Positions 1 to 8,509 are shown, counted from the stretch's first letter. The stretch is 64,000 nt of DNA from JAAYFT01 sp036562765 (GCA_036562765.1 DATCJO010000009.1:1-64000), one strand, 5' to 3'. Notes: generated by a model not told the origin, from the letters alone. Numbers and translations: made by a program.

Positions 1-570
1 CTTAAAGAACTAGGTAATATTGGTGCAGGAAACGCAGCAACAGCATTAGCTAGTATGATTTCAAAGAAAGTTAATATGAATGTTCCCAATGTGCAAATTC
101 TTGAATTTAAAGAAGTGGCAGAAATATTAGGGGGAGAAGAAAATCAAGTAGTAGGAATATATTTTGAATTATCTGGTGACGTAATTGGCAATATGCTTTT
201 TGTCCTTGATATGAGTTCTGCAATTAATCTAACAAACATGCTATACAACAGAGAAAACAAAGAAAGAGAATTAGATGAGATGGATATATCTGCTATTTCA
301 GAAGTGGGAAATATTCTTGCTTCTTCCTATGCAAATTCATTATCTTCTTTAACTGGTTTAAAGATAGCAATATCTGTACCATCAATTTCAATTGATATGG
401 CTGGAGCTATTCTAAGTGTACCTGCAATACAATATGGACATATTTCCGATCATGCTTTAATGGTTGAAACAGTTTTTGAAGAAAATCAAAATTTAGTTGT
501 TGGAAATTTATTCTTTCTACCAAATTTATCTTCATTTGATAAAATACTAACTGCATTAGGGGTAAATTGA
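1..570 (+). CDS. cheC: CheC-type CheY-P phosphatase, 5' end cut by window
   Basis: The reading frame is open from base 1, so the N-terminus lies outside the window; 189 residues are visible. CheC dephosphorylates CheY-P and is activated by binding CheD, in adaptation of chemotaxis. Both phosphatase motifs of the family are present as E-x-x-N: ELGN at visible residues 3-6, followed by IGAGNAATAL, and EVGN at 101-104. The two-motif arrangement separates it from single-motif relatives. One base separates its stop from cheD. With cheD and sigD it forms the end of a fla/che operon ordered as in Bacillus subtilis. Family call is firm; only the start is unknown. Confidence 0.95.
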   Translation, partial: LKELGNIGAGNAATALASMISKKVNMNVPNVQILEFKEVAEILGGEENQVVGIYFELSGDVIGNMLFVLDMSSAINLTNMLYNRENKERELDEMDISAISEVGNILASSYANSLSSLTGLKIAISVPSISIDMAGAILSVPAIQYGHISDHALMVETVFEENQNLVVGNLFFLPNLSSFDKILTALGVN

Positions 571-571
571 T

Positions 572-1060
572 ATGAAAATAAACACTATTAAAGTCGGAAT
601 GGCTGATTTAAATGTAACAAAAGCACCACACTTGTTAACTACACTAGGTTTAGGCTCCTGTGTTGGTATAACTTTATATGATAGTATAAATAAAATTGCT
701 GGTCTAGTCCATGTAATGTTGCCTTCAAGTAAAGAAATAAGAAATAATCAAAACAAAGCCAAATTTGCAGATACTGGCATTGAAGAACTGGTTAAAGAAA
801 TGGAAAAAATCGGAGCAAACAGAAAGAATTTAATTGCTAAAATAGCAGGTGGAGCTCAAATGTTCAATTTCAGTTCTAATAATCAAATGCTAAATATAGG
901 AGAAAGAAATGTCATAGCTACTAAAGAAAAATTAAAAGAATTAAATATTAAATTAGTGTCTGAAGATACTGGTGGAAATTTTGGTAGAACGATAATTTTA
1001 GACTCTAAAGATGGCTCCTTGTATGTTAGGACTATAGGCCATGGAGAGAAGGTAATATGA
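572..1060 (+). CDS. cheD: CheD chemoreceptor glutamine deamidase
   Basis: A 162-residue protein of normal family length. CheD deamidates glutamines on methyl-accepting receptors and binds CheC. The catalytic set is readable as Thr24, Cys30 and His47 in the segment TLGLGSCVGITL ... GLVHVMLP, matching the Thr-Cys-His triad known in the family. The ATG comes one base after the cheC stop, so translation is probably coupled. The pairing with cheC is itself functional evidence because the two proteins regulate each other. Confidence 0.97.
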   Translation: MKINTIKVGMADLNVTKAPHLLTTLGLGSCVGITLYDSINKIAGLVHVMLPSSKEIRNNQNKAKFADTGIEELVKEMEKIGANRKNLIAKIAGGAQMFNFSSNNQMLNIGERNVIATKEKLKELNIKLVSEDTGGNFGRTIILDSKDGSLYVRTIGHGEKVI

Positions 1061-1078
1061 TTCCATGGAGGGATTTAA

Positions 1079-1834
1079 ATGGAAGTTGACAGCTTATGGG
1101 AAAAATATGCTAAAACAAAGGATAAAGAAATAAAAAAAGCATTAATAGAAAAATACATCGATTTAGTTAAGATAGTTTCAGGCAGAATGTATAATTATTA
1201 TGGTAGTAAGATTGAATATGAGGATTTATTAGGATATGGGGTTTTAGGATTAATAGATAGCATAGAAAAATACGATATAAAGAAAAATATCAAATTTGAA
1301 ACATATGCACAAATCAGAATAAAGGGAGCTATTATAGACAGCATAAGAAAACTCGATTGGATACCTAGATCCCTCCGAAAAAAGTCAAAAGATGTACAAA
1401 ATGCAATTAATCAGTTAGAAAATAAATTAGGAAGGGATCCAACTAATGAGGAAATAGCTAAATTTTTAAATATCTCAGTAAAAGAACTGGAAAACATATT
1501 ATGTGATACATCAACTTTTAATGTGGCATCTTTGGAAGATCTTATTCTTTCCAATGAGGATTTTTCAGCAAGCTTTCAACAGGAAAATACGAGGCCAGAA
1601 GAAATATGTGAAAACAAGGAGCTTAAGGAAATTTTAGTAGAGTCTTTAAATTCTCTTAACGAGAATGAAAGATTAGTAATAACTTTATATTATTATGAAG
1701 ATTTAACATATAAAGAAATTGGACATGTTTTGGAGCTCTCTGAATCAAGAATTTCACAAATACATAGTAAGGCCATCTTGAAAATTAAGAATTATTTGAA
1801 GAAAAAGGGAATAGATGATAGCTTATGGAGGTGA
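1079..1834 (+). CDS. sigD: RNA polymerase sigma factor SigD/FliA (sigma-28)
   Basis: Directs transcription of late flagellar, motility and autolysin genes. The 251-residue protein has sigma region 2 at about residues 45-100 (YGVLGLIDSIEKYD ... FETYAQIRIKGAIID), region 3 at about 105-140, and a region 4 helix-turn-helix near the C-terminus (TYKEIGHVLELSESRISQIH). RBS GGAGGG lies six bases upstream of the ATG. Its position after cheC-cheD and before a swrB-like gene and rpsB matches the B. subtilis fla/che operon, which favours SigD over a sporulation or stress sigma factor. Confidence 0.95.
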   Translation: MEVDSLWEKYAKTKDKEIKKALIEKYIDLVKIVSGRMYNYYGSKIEYEDLLGYGVLGLIDSIEKYDIKKNIKFETYAQIRIKGAIIDSIRKLDWIPRSLRKKSKDVQNAINQLENKLGRDPTNEEIAKFLNISVKELENILCDTSTFNVASLEDLILSNEDFSASFQQENTRPEEICENKELKEILVESLNSLNENERLVITLYYYEDLTYKEIGHVLELSESRISQIHSKAILKIKNYLKKKGIDDSLWR

Positions 1835-1837
1835 AAT

Positions 1838-3217
1838 ATGTACAATATAAATTCAAATATTAGATTAAGTATAAGTAAGGATGGACAAAGGGGCTATATC
1901 GAAGTATTAAGTGATAACAACAATGAAGTACAAGATTTTAATATAGATGAAGTAATTAATGAAGTAAAAAAATATATACAATATGGATTAATGGAAGATG
2001 TTTTATTAAAAGTGTTAAAAAATAGAATTGTAAACGAGAAGATTCTTATTGCAGAAGGTAAAAAACCAGTAAATGGCAAAGATGGGAAAATAAAATTTTA
2101 CTTTGATTTTGAAAAACCACTGATGCCAAAAATAAACCCAGATGGTACTGTTAATTATAAAGAATTAGATTCTATAAATGTAGTTAAAGCTGGAGATATA
2201 TTAGCTGAATTGATACCTCCTGAAAATGGTAAAGATGGAATTAAAGTAACTGGCGATCCAATTCCTCATAAAAAAGGCAAAACACCTATATTTCCTCGAG
2301 GAAAAAATACTGAAATATCAGAAGATGGCAGATTTTTAATTTCTTCTTCTAACGGTATTGTAGAATATAGAAATGGGAGAATTATAGTTTCTGAACTACT
2401 AGTTTTAGAAAACATTGACAACAGCACTGGAAATATAAATTTCAATGGCAATGTAATAATAAAGAAAGATATTTTAAATGGATTTACTCTAAAGACTACT
2501 GGCTCTGTAGAAATTAAAGGTGCTATTGAAGGTGGTTTTGTTCAATGTGACGGAGATTTATTAGTTAGAAGAGGCATAAAGGGATATAATAGGAAGACAG
2601 TCGATATAGGAGGAGATTTATCCACTAAGTTTATTGAAAATTCAATCATTAATGCAGGAGGAAATGTTACAGCAGAAGCTATAATGCATAGTGATGTTTC
2701 TTCAAAGTCTAATATTCTGGTAATTGGCAAAAAAGGTTTAATAGTAGGCGGAGTTTGCAGAGCAAAATATGAAATTCGTGCAAAAGTTGTTGGTTCATCA
2801 ATGGCAACTAGTACTGTTTTAGAAGTTGGAATAGATCCTGAACTAAAGTCTAAAAATGATGAATTAGAAAAGAAGATAAATGAATTAAAAAATAATTTAG
2901 AAAAAGTGGAAAAATCCATCAAGATATTAGAAATATTAAAAAGCTCAAACAAACTTGATCAAAATAAAATGCAGATATACAACAATCTAATTACTACAAG
3001 AGACAATATTAATATAGAAATAGTAAATTTAGAAAGAGAATTAAATGAACTCCAAATAATAAAAGACAATTTGACAAAAGGACAAATCAAAGTTTCTGAT
3101 ACTGTATATCCAGGAGTAAAGATTATAATTGGAAATAGCCAATTGATTGTTAAAGATGAAATGAAGCGTTGTACATTTTATGAAGAGAATGGGAGAATAA
3201 AAATTGGTCCTTATTAA
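1838..3217 (+). CDS. FapA-family (DUF342) protein
   Basis: A 459-residue protein recognisable as the DUF342/FapA family. An N-terminal domain covers roughly residues 1-180. A repetitive beta-rich segment with many Asn-Gly turns follows at about 180-320 (for example GNINFNGNVIIKKD), consistent with a right-handed beta-helix. A Lys/Glu coiled coil occupies about 335-415, and a short C-terminal domain ends the protein. It starts four bases after sigD behind GGAGGTG, so it is co-expressed with motility genes. Family members are frequent in fla/che operons of Firmicutes and are suspected to act in polar or motility-linked processes. The biochemical role is not established here. Confidence 0.85.
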   Translation: MYNINSNIRLSISKDGQRGYIEVLSDNNNEVQDFNIDEVINEVKKYIQYGLMEDVLLKVLKNRIVNEKILIAEGKKPVNGKDGKIKFYFDFEKPLMPKINPDGTVNYKELDSINVVKAGDILAELIPPENGKDGIKVTGDPIPHKKGKTPIFPRGKNTEISEDGRFLISSSNGIVEYRNGRIIVSELLVLENIDNSTGNINFNGNVIIKKDILNGFTLKTTGSVEIKGAIEGGFVQCDGDLLVRRGIKGYNRKTVDIGGDLSTKFIENSIINAGGNVTAEAIMHSDVSSKSNILVIGKKGLIVGGVCRAKYEIRAKVVGSSMATSTVLEVGIDPELKSKNDELEKKINELKNNLEKVEKSIKILEILKSSNKLDQNKMQIYNNLITTRDNINIEIVNLERELNELQIIKDNLTKGQIKVSDTVYPGVKIIIGNSQLIVKDEMKRCTFYEENGRIKIGPY

Positions 3218-3228
3218 GGAGTGTTACT

Positions 3229-3549
3229 ATGTCAATAAAACCGATTGATTATAATGTAATACTTCCTAAATCCCAAGAACTTAATAGCTATAAAATTGCT
3301 GAACAAATGAAGCAACAAAATGTTTTATATAACAATATTGTGCATAGAGAAAAAATTATAAATCAAAATATGAGAAAAGTTTTAAATACTGAAAGAACGG
3401 AAAATCTTAGAATTACAGCAGATAGTCAATCTAATAATAAATATGAAAAACACAATGAAAAGGAAAATAAAAATAAAAAAAGCAGAGAAAAACTAAATAA
3501 TAAGAAAAAAAATTCTCTTTCAAATCATAAAATAGATATACAAATATAA
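3229..3549 (+). CDS. Small charged protein of the motility operon, function unknown
   Basis: 106 residues with an RBS (AAGGAGTG) at good spacing. The first ~45 residues (MSIKPIDYNVILPKSQEL...) look structured and the motif PIDYNVILPKSQE is reminiscent of short unknown proteins at this spot in other Clostridia. The second half is low-complexity and rich in Lys, Asn and Glu, probably disordered. No signal peptide, membrane segment or cysteine is seen. Context (between a FapA-like gene and a SwrB-like gene) suggests a motility role; I do not recognise a function. Confidence 0.7.
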   Translation: MSIKPIDYNVILPKSQELNSYKIAEQMKQQNVLYNNIVHREKIINQNMRKVLNTERTENLRITADSQSNNKYEKHNEKENKNKKSREKLNNKKKNSLSNHKIDIQI

Positions 3550-3563
3550 TTTGAGGTGTAATT

Positions 3564-4004
3564 ATGTTCAATTATATTTTATTTTTTGTTGGATTTATAC
3601 TAATTATTTTTTCAATAATTGTCATAAAAAAAGATTTAAAAAAATCGGAACTGGAAATTGAAGAAATAAATAAAATTGAGGAAAATGTGAAAGAATATTA
3701 CAGATTAACTGAAGAAATGATAGAAATGTTTGATAATAGATTAAACGACAAAATGGAGGAAATAAATAAAGAAAAAATAAATTTAGAAAGCAATTACAAA
3801 AAAAAAGAATATATAGATAAAGAAGAAATTGAAAAATATAATGTTAATATAAATCACAGTAATAATATTACAGAAAAAATTTTGGAATTGCAAGATATGG
3901 GTTTAAGTATTAGCGAAATAGCTAAAAAGTTAAATTTGGGAATAAGGGAGACAGAAATAATATTAAAAATGTATAGATTAAAAAATATGGACAAAAATAT
4001 TTAA
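3564..4004 (+). CDS. SwrB-like membrane-anchored helix-turn-helix protein
   Basis: 146 residues in three parts. An N-terminal transmembrane helix spans about residues 3-21. A Glu/Lys-rich coiled coil covers about 25-85. A C-terminal HTH-like segment lies at about 108-140 (ILELQDMGLSISEIAKKLNL), resembling a sigma-region-4 or DUF6115 domain. The same architecture and the same place, between sigD and rpsB, describe SwrB (YlxL) of B. subtilis, which promotes flagellar assembly. Sequence identity to SwrB cannot be judged here, so orthology is inferred from synteny and domain order. It is the last gene of the motility operon; a new promoter follows at 4011. Confidence 0.75.
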   Translation: MFNYILFFVGFILIIFSIIVIKKDLKKSELEIEEINKIEENVKEYYRLTEEMIEMFDNRLNDKMEEINKEKINLESNYKKKEYIDKEEIEKYNVNINHSNNITEKILELQDMGLSISEIAKKLNLGIRETEIILKMYRLKNMDKNI

Positions 4005-4010
4005 AAATCG

Positions 4011-4039
4011 TTGATAATTAAAATATCTTGTGTTATACT
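4011..4039 (+). promoter_or_regulatory. rpsB-tsf promoter
   Basis: TTGATA (4011-4016), 17-base spacer, TATACT (4034-4039). This is a near-consensus sigma-A promoter, predicting transcription from about 4046 and a leader of about 97 bases. It separates the ribosomal/translation unit from the motility operon. Confidence 0.8.
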
Positions 4040-4065
4040 ACAATAGGATTACACACATTTTCTGA

Positions 4066-4105
4066 CATTAAAGGGAGTGCCTAAATGGGTTCCTTTAATG
4101 CATGA
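4066..4105 (+). promoter_or_regulatory. rpsB leader hairpin with possible six-codon uORF
   Basis: CATTAAAGG (4066-4074) pairs perfectly with CCTTTAATG (4092-4100). An ATG at 4085 preceded by AGGGAG (4072-4077) opens a short frame encoding MGSFNA and ending TGA at 4103-4105. Hairpin and uORF overlap each other. Position in the leader of a ribosomal protein gene suggests autogenous or translational control, which is inference. Confidence 0.5.
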
Positions 4106-4142
4106 AGAAAATGGAGGTAAAAAACTTGGAGGTGAATTTTTT

Positions 4143-4871
4143 ATGTCAGTAATTACTATGAAAGCATTGTTAGAAGCAGGAGTGCATTTTGGCCATCAAA
4201 CAAGAAGATGGAATCCTAAGATGGCAGAATACATCTTTACAGAAAGAAATGGAATCTACATCATCGATTTGCAAAAAACTGTTAAGAAAGTTGAAGAAGC
4301 TTATGAATTTGTAAAAGAATTAGCTGCAAATGGTGGAGAATTACTATTTGTTGGTACAAAGAAACAAGCTCAAGAAGCTATTGAAACAGAAGCCAAAAGG
4401 TGCAATATGCATTATGTAAATCAAAGATGGTTAGGTGGCATGCTTACAAACTATAAAACTATTAGAAGAAGAATCGATAGGCTTCATGAATTAAGAAAAA
4501 TGGAAGAAGATGGAATGTTCAATGTTCTTCCTAAAAAAGAAGTTATTAAATTAAAACATGAAGCTGAAAGATTAGAAAAATTCCTAGGCGGAATAAAAAA
4601 TATGGACAGACTTCCTGATGCTCTTTTCGTAGTAGATCCTAGAAAAGAAAAGATAGCTGTTAAGGAAGCTCGAAGCCTTGGAATACCAGTAGTTGCAATA
4701 GTTGACACTAACTGCGACCCTGATGAAGTTGATTATGTAATTCCAGGAAACGATGATGCTATTAGAGCAGTTAAACTTTTAACTGAAACTATAGCAAATG
4801 CTGTTTTGGAAGGCAAACAAGGTGTTCAAATGGATGATGTAGAAGAAAAAGAACAACAAGAATTACAATAA
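4143..4871 (+). CDS. rpsB: 30S ribosomal protein S2
   Basis: Structural protein of the small ribosomal subunit. The family signature is clear: MKALLEAGVHFGHQTRRWNP at the N-terminus, then YIFTERNGIYIIDLQKT, QRWLGGMLTNYKTI and DALFVVDPRKE. I place the start at ATG 4143, preceded by GGAGGTG, giving 242 residues. A longer in-frame opening at GTG 4077 would add a non-conserved stretch and overlaps the leader hairpin, so it is not used. It precedes tsf, as in most bacteria. Confidence 0.97.
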   Translation: MSVITMKALLEAGVHFGHQTRRWNPKMAEYIFTERNGIYIIDLQKTVKKVEEAYEFVKELAANGGELLFVGTKKQAQEAIETEAKRCNMHYVNQRWLGGMLTNYKTIRRRIDRLHELRKMEEDGMFNVLPKKEVIKLKHEAERLEKFLGGIKNMDRLPDALFVVDPRKEKIAVKEARSLGIPVVAIVDTNCDPDEVDYVIPGNDDAIRAVKLLTETIANAVLEGKQGVQMDDVEEKEQQELQ

Positions 4872-4883
4872 TAATATAAAAAG

Positions 4884-4921
4884 GGTAAGGGTTATAAAGG
4901 ATAATTCCTTGTGCTCTTACC
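4884..4921 (+). terminator. Hairpin between rpsB and tsf (possible attenuator)
   Basis: GGTAAG (4884-4889) pairs with CTTACC (4916-4921), with an internal AAGGA/TCCTT pairing, followed by ATTTTTAAC. A partial terminator here would lower tsf expression relative to rpsB. Confidence 0.45.
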
Positions 4922-4947
4922 ATTTTTAACAATATAGGAGGGATATA

Positions 4948-5598
4948 ATGAGCATTAGTGCATCACAAGTAAAAGAACTTAGAGAATTAACTGGTGCAGG
5001 AATGATGGACTGCAAAAAAGCTTTGGAAGAAACTAATGGAGATATGGAAAAAGCTATTGTTCTTTTAAGAGAAAGAGGATTATCAAAAGCAGCTAAGAAG
5101 GCTGGAAGAATTGCTGCTGAAGGATTAGTTGATGCTTATATTCACAATGGAAGAATAGGTGTGTTAATTGAAGTTAACTGTGAAACTGATTTTGTTGCTA
5201 AAAATAATGAATTCAAACAATTTGTTAAGGATATGGCAATGCAAGTAGCTGCAGCTAATCCTAAGTATATAGCTAAGGAAGATGTTAGTGAAGCGGAATT
5301 AGAACAAGAAAAAGAAATTTTAAGGCAACAAGCTATTAATGAAGGAAAACCTGAACATATTGTTGAAAAAATTGTTGAAGGTAGACTTGAAAAATATTAT
5401 GAAGAAGTTTGTTTATTAGAGCAACCATTTATTAAAGATCCTGATGTAAAGGTTAAAGAACTTTTAAATGAACTGATTGCTAAAATAGGTGAAAATATAA
5501 AGATTAGAAGATTTGTTAGATTTGAAGTAGGAGAAGGTTTAGAAAAGAAAGAAGAAAACTTTGCTGAAGAAGTAGCAAAACAAATGGGAATGAAATAA
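4948..5598 (+). CDS. tsf: Elongation factor Ts
   Basis: Guanine nucleotide exchange factor for EF-Tu. The N-terminal UBA-like domain and signature LRELTGAGMMDCKKAL are at residues 12-27. The core-domain motif VNCETDFVAKNNEF is present. At 216 residues it is the short form common in Firmicutes. RBS GGAGGG precedes the ATG. It lies in the rpsB-tsf-pyrH-frr order conserved across bacteria. Confidence 0.97.
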   Translation: MSISASQVKELRELTGAGMMDCKKALEETNGDMEKAIVLLRERGLSKAAKKAGRIAAEGLVDAYIHNGRIGVLIEVNCETDFVAKNNEFKQFVKDMAMQVAAANPKYIAKEDVSEAELEQEKEILRQQAINEGKPEHIVEKIVEGRLEKYYEEVCLLEQPFIKDPDVKVKELLNELIAKIGENIKIRRFVRFEVGEGLEKKEENFAEEVAKQMGMK

Positions 5599-5626
5599 AA
5601 TGGAGAACGTTTCTAGTTCTCCATTT
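5598..5626 (+). terminator. Perfect 11-bp hairpin after tsf
   Basis: AAATGGAGAAC (5598-5608), loop of seven, GTTCTCCATTT (5616-5626). The left arm begins in the tsf stop codon. No good T-run follows directly, so it may be a weak terminator or an mRNA-stabilising/processing hairpin. Confidence 0.5.
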
Positions 5627-5661
5627 AAACAATATGATTCTTTTTACTAGGAGTGAGTTTA

Positions 5662-6375
5662 ATGCAACCTGTATTCAACAGGGTAGTTTTAAAAATAAGC
5701 GGAGAAGCATTAGCTGGACCAAAAGTCACTGGAATAGATACTGAGACTGTAAATAAAATATGTCAACAAATTAAATATATACATAGTTTAGGTGTCCAAA
5801 TAGCAATTGTCGTAGGTGGCGGGAATTTTTGGAGAGGTAGACAAGCTAAAGAAATGGATAGGACTACTTCTGATTATATAGGAATGTTGGGAACTGTTAT
5901 GAATGCTTTAGCTTTACAAGATGCATTGGAAAAATTAGGTGTAAATACAAGAGTTCAATCAGCGATTGATATGAGGCAAATTGCTGAACCTTACATAAGA
6001 CGTCGTGCTATACGTCATTTAGAGAAAGGTAGAGTAGTTATTTTTGCAGCTGGTACTGGGAATCCATACTTTTCAACAGATACAACTGCTGCTTTAAGAG
6101 CAGCTGAAATTGAAGCAGAAGTTATACTTCTTGCTAAAAAAGGTGTTGATGGAGTATATGATTCAGATCCTAAGGTAAATGTTGATGCAAAGAAATTTGA
6201 AAAGTTAACACATATGGATATTTTAAACATGGGGTTAGGAGTTATGGATTCGACAGCCACATCACTTTGCATGGACAACAATATTCCTCTAATCGTATTT
6301 GGCATTGATGAGCCTGACAGTATTATCGATGTTGTTTTGGGTAAAAAAATAGGTACTCAAGTAAAGGAGGATTAA
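5662..6375 (+). CDS. pyrH: UMP kinase
   Basis: Phosphorylates UMP to UDP in pyrimidine nucleotide synthesis; a hexameric member of the amino-acid kinase family. Motifs include LKISGEAL at the N-terminus, VVGGGNFWRG, the MLGTVMNALALQDAL segment and FAAGTGNPYFSTDTTAALRA. The start at ATG 5662 lies eight bases after AGGAG; an upstream in-frame GTG at 5653 overlaps that RBS and is rejected. Length is 237 residues. frr follows after five bases. Confidence 0.96.
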   Translation: MQPVFNRVVLKISGEALAGPKVTGIDTETVNKICQQIKYIHSLGVQIAIVVGGGNFWRGRQAKEMDRTTSDYIGMLGTVMNALALQDALEKLGVNTRVQSAIDMRQIAEPYIRRRAIRHLEKGRVVIFAAGTGNPYFSTDTTAALRAAEIEAEVILLAKKGVDGVYDSDPKVNVDAKKFEKLTHMDILNMGLGVMDSTATSLCMDNNIPLIVFGIDEPDSIIDVVLGKKIGTQVKED

Positions 6376-6380
6376 TTATT

Positions 6381-6938
6381 ATGTTTGATGATCTTTATAA
6401 AGAAGCTGAAAGCAGAATGAAGAAATCTATTGCAATTTATAAAGAAGAACTAATGGGCATTCGTGCTGGTAGAGCTAATCCTGCTTTATTAGATAAGATT
6501 AATGTTAATTATTACGGTCAAATGACTCCTTTAAAACAATTAGCTAGTATTACTGCTCCAGAGCCCAGATTGTTAGTTATTCAGCCTTGGGATCCTAAAT
6601 TGATACCTTCAATTGAAAAAGAAATTCTAAAATCTGATTTAGGTTTAACTCCTTCTAATGATGGCAAAGTTATTAGATTGGTTATTCCAATGTTAACAGA
6701 AGAAAGAAGAAAAGAATTAACAAAATTAGTTAAGAAGAGCTGCGAAAATGCAAAAGTCGCTATAAGAAATATAAGAAGAGATATTTTAGATAGAATAAAG
6801 AAGATGGAAAAGGATAAAGAAATAAGCGAAGATGATAGGAGATTAGGAGAAGAAGAAATACAAAAAATTACTGATAAATATATTGATGAAATTGATGAAA
6901 TTACAAAGAAAAAAGAAGAAGAATTGCTTGAAATTTAA
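6381..6938 (+). CDS. frr: Ribosome recycling factor
   Basis: Splits post-termination ribosomes together with EF-G. The 185-residue length is standard. Conserved stretches include GIRAGRANPALLDKI, YYGQMTPLKQLASI and the C-terminal helical ERRKELTKLVKK ... DDRRLGEEEIQKITDKYI. RBS GGAGG is nine bases upstream of the ATG. A strong hairpin terminator follows directly. Confidence 0.97.
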   Translation: MFDDLYKEAESRMKKSIAIYKEELMGIRAGRANPALLDKINVNYYGQMTPLKQLASITAPEPRLLVIQPWDPKLIPSIEKEILKSDLGLTPSNDGKVIRLVIPMLTEERRKELTKLVKKSCENAKVAIRNIRRDILDRIKKMEKDKEISEDDRRLGEEEIQKITDKYIDEIDEITKKKEEELLEI

Positions 6939-6940
6939 TT

Positions 6941-6967
6941 AAAACCCCTTCTTAAAGAAGGGGTTTT
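6941..6967 (+). terminator. Rho-independent terminator after frr
   Basis: AAAACCCCTTC (6941-6951), loop TTAAA, GAAGGGGTTTT (6957-6967), ending in a T-run. It closes the rpsB-frr unit, though uppS begins only 18 bases later, so some read-through is likely. Confidence 0.85.
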
Positions 6968-6985
6968 TAACAGTGAGGTGTAGAA

Positions 6986-7732
6986 ATGGAAAGTAAATAT
7001 TCTATTAAAGAACTTAGAAAAATGATTGATAAGACAAAACTTCCTCAACATATTGCAATTATCATGGATGGGAATGGAAGATGGGCTCAAAAAAGGCTGA
7101 TGCCAAGAAATTTTGGACATCAAGAGGGAATGGAAAGAGTTATTGAAATAGTTGATGCATGCTGTAGGCTAGGAATTAAATATTTATCCCTATATGCATT
7201 TTCGACGGAAAATTGGAAAAGACCTCAAGAGGAAGTACAAGGATTAATGAAAATATTAGTTCAATACATAAGAAGAGAATTAGATAAGTTGTGCAAAAAC
7301 AATGTTAAATTGAATGTAATGGGAGATATTGAAAGGTTGCCAGATTTCGCAAAATGTGAGGTAAAAAGGGCATTGGAATCAACTGCCAATAATACTGGCA
7401 TGGTCTTAAATATTGGATTAAATTATGGTGGAAGAGCAGAAATAATAAGGGCTACAAAAAATATTTTAAAAGATATCGAAATGGGTAAAATTACTAAAGA
7501 TGATATTAATGAAGAAAGTTTTAAAAATTATTTATATACAGCCAATCAGCCTGATCCTGATTTATTGATAAGACCAAGTGGAGAATTAAGGTTAAGTAAT
7601 TTTATGTTATATCAAGTAGCATACACAGAATTTTGGTTTTCTAATATATTATGGCCTGATTTTACTGAAGAATATCTATTATTATCGATATTAGATTATC
7701 AAAAAAGAAATAGAAGATTTGGAGGAATTTAA
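6986..7732 (+). CDS. uppS: Isoprenyl (undecaprenyl) diphosphate synthase
   Basis: Cis-prenyltransferase that makes the C55 lipid carrier for peptidoglycan and wall polymers. The catalytic motif IIMDGNGRWA carries Asp28. The C-terminal PDLLIRPSGELRLSNF and FWFSNILWPDF segments are family hallmarks. Length is 248 residues and the RBS is GAGGTG. It abuts cdsA with no gap, forming an envelope-lipid unit. Confidence 0.96.
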   Translation: MESKYSIKELRKMIDKTKLPQHIAIIMDGNGRWAQKRLMPRNFGHQEGMERVIEIVDACCRLGIKYLSLYAFSTENWKRPQEEVQGLMKILVQYIRRELDKLCKNNVKLNVMGDIERLPDFAKCEVKRALESTANNTGMVLNIGLNYGGRAEIIRATKNILKDIEMGKITKDDINEESFKNYLYTANQPDPDLLIRPSGELRLSNFMLYQVAYTEFWFSNILWPDFTEEYLLLSILDYQKRNRRFGGI

Positions 7733-8509
7733 GTGAGCGATTTAGTAAAAAGGGTAATAAGTGGTGCTATTGGGTTAATCTTATTGATTTTTATTTTAGT
7801 TAAAGGAGGATATTTGTTATATTTTTCATTATATATCCTTTCTATTATTGGATTAAGAGAATTTTATAAAGCTATAGAAAATACAGATATTACTCCTTGT
7901 TATTTTGTTGGATATTTAGGTGCTACAGGAGTTTTATTAAACTGTATTTTCCCTGAAATAGATATTGATTTGATATTTACAGTAATAATATTAGTATTGC
8001 TTTCCGTTATAGTAATAAGTAAGAAATATTCATTAAAAGATATTTCAGCAACATTGATGGGTATTATTTATGTTCCTTTTTTATTATTTCACATTGCATA
8101 TTTGGAAAAAACAGTATACTTATATTTAGTTTTTATTATTGCTTTTGGGACTGATACTTTTGCATATTTTATTGGTAATTTGTTTGGCAGAAAAAAGCTT
8201 TGTCCAACAATTAGCCCTAATAAAACTGTAGAAGGTTCAATTGGAGGGATATTGGGGAGTATTGTATTGGTAGTATTGTACTCACTATATTTTAATATTA
8301 AACCTCTTTGGAGTATGATTTTACTGTCAGTTATAACTTCTATTCTTTCACAGTTAGGCGATTTAACAGCTTCAAGAATTAAAAGGATCTCTAAAATAAA
8401 AGATTTTGGTTACATAATTCCAGGTCATGGTGGTGTTTTAGATAGATTTGATAGTATAATTTTTACTGCACCTGTAATATATTACTATACTAAGATTATT
8501 TTAATTTAG
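7733..8509 (+). CDS. cdsA: Phosphatidate cytidylyltransferase
   Basis: Integral membrane enzyme making CDP-diacylglycerol for phospholipid synthesis. About eight hydrophobic helices fill the 258 residues. The signature SRIKRISKIKDFG ... PGHGGVLDRFDS near residues 212-240 contains the catalytic aspartates. It uses a GTG start immediately after the uppS stop, behind GGAGGA. The usual downstream neighbour dxr is absent; rseP follows after 11 bases. Confidence 0.95.
   Translation: MSDLVKRVISGAIGLILLIFILVKGGYLLYFSLYILSIIGLREFYKAIENTDITPCYFVGYLGATGVLLNCIFPEIDIDLIFTVIILVLLSVIVISKKYSLKDISATLMGIIYVPFLLFHIAYLEKTVYLYLVFIIAFGTDTFAYFIGNLFGRKKLCPTISPNKTVEGSIGGILGSIVLVVLYSLYFNIKPLWSMILLSVITSILSQLGDLTASRIKRISKIKDFGYIIPGHGGVLDRFDSIIFTAPVIYYYTKIILI

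Noticed and set aside
2542..2952. Long minus-strand open frame inside the FapA-like gene
   Set aside because: It is antisense to a well-supported gene, has no RBS and no recognisable protein; similar antisense frames occur in polC, infB and pnp and were also rejected.
4077..4142. 22-residue N-terminal extension of ribosomal protein S2 from GTG 4077
   Set aside because: The extension is not S2-like, overlaps the leader hairpin, and ATG 4143 has a much better RBS.
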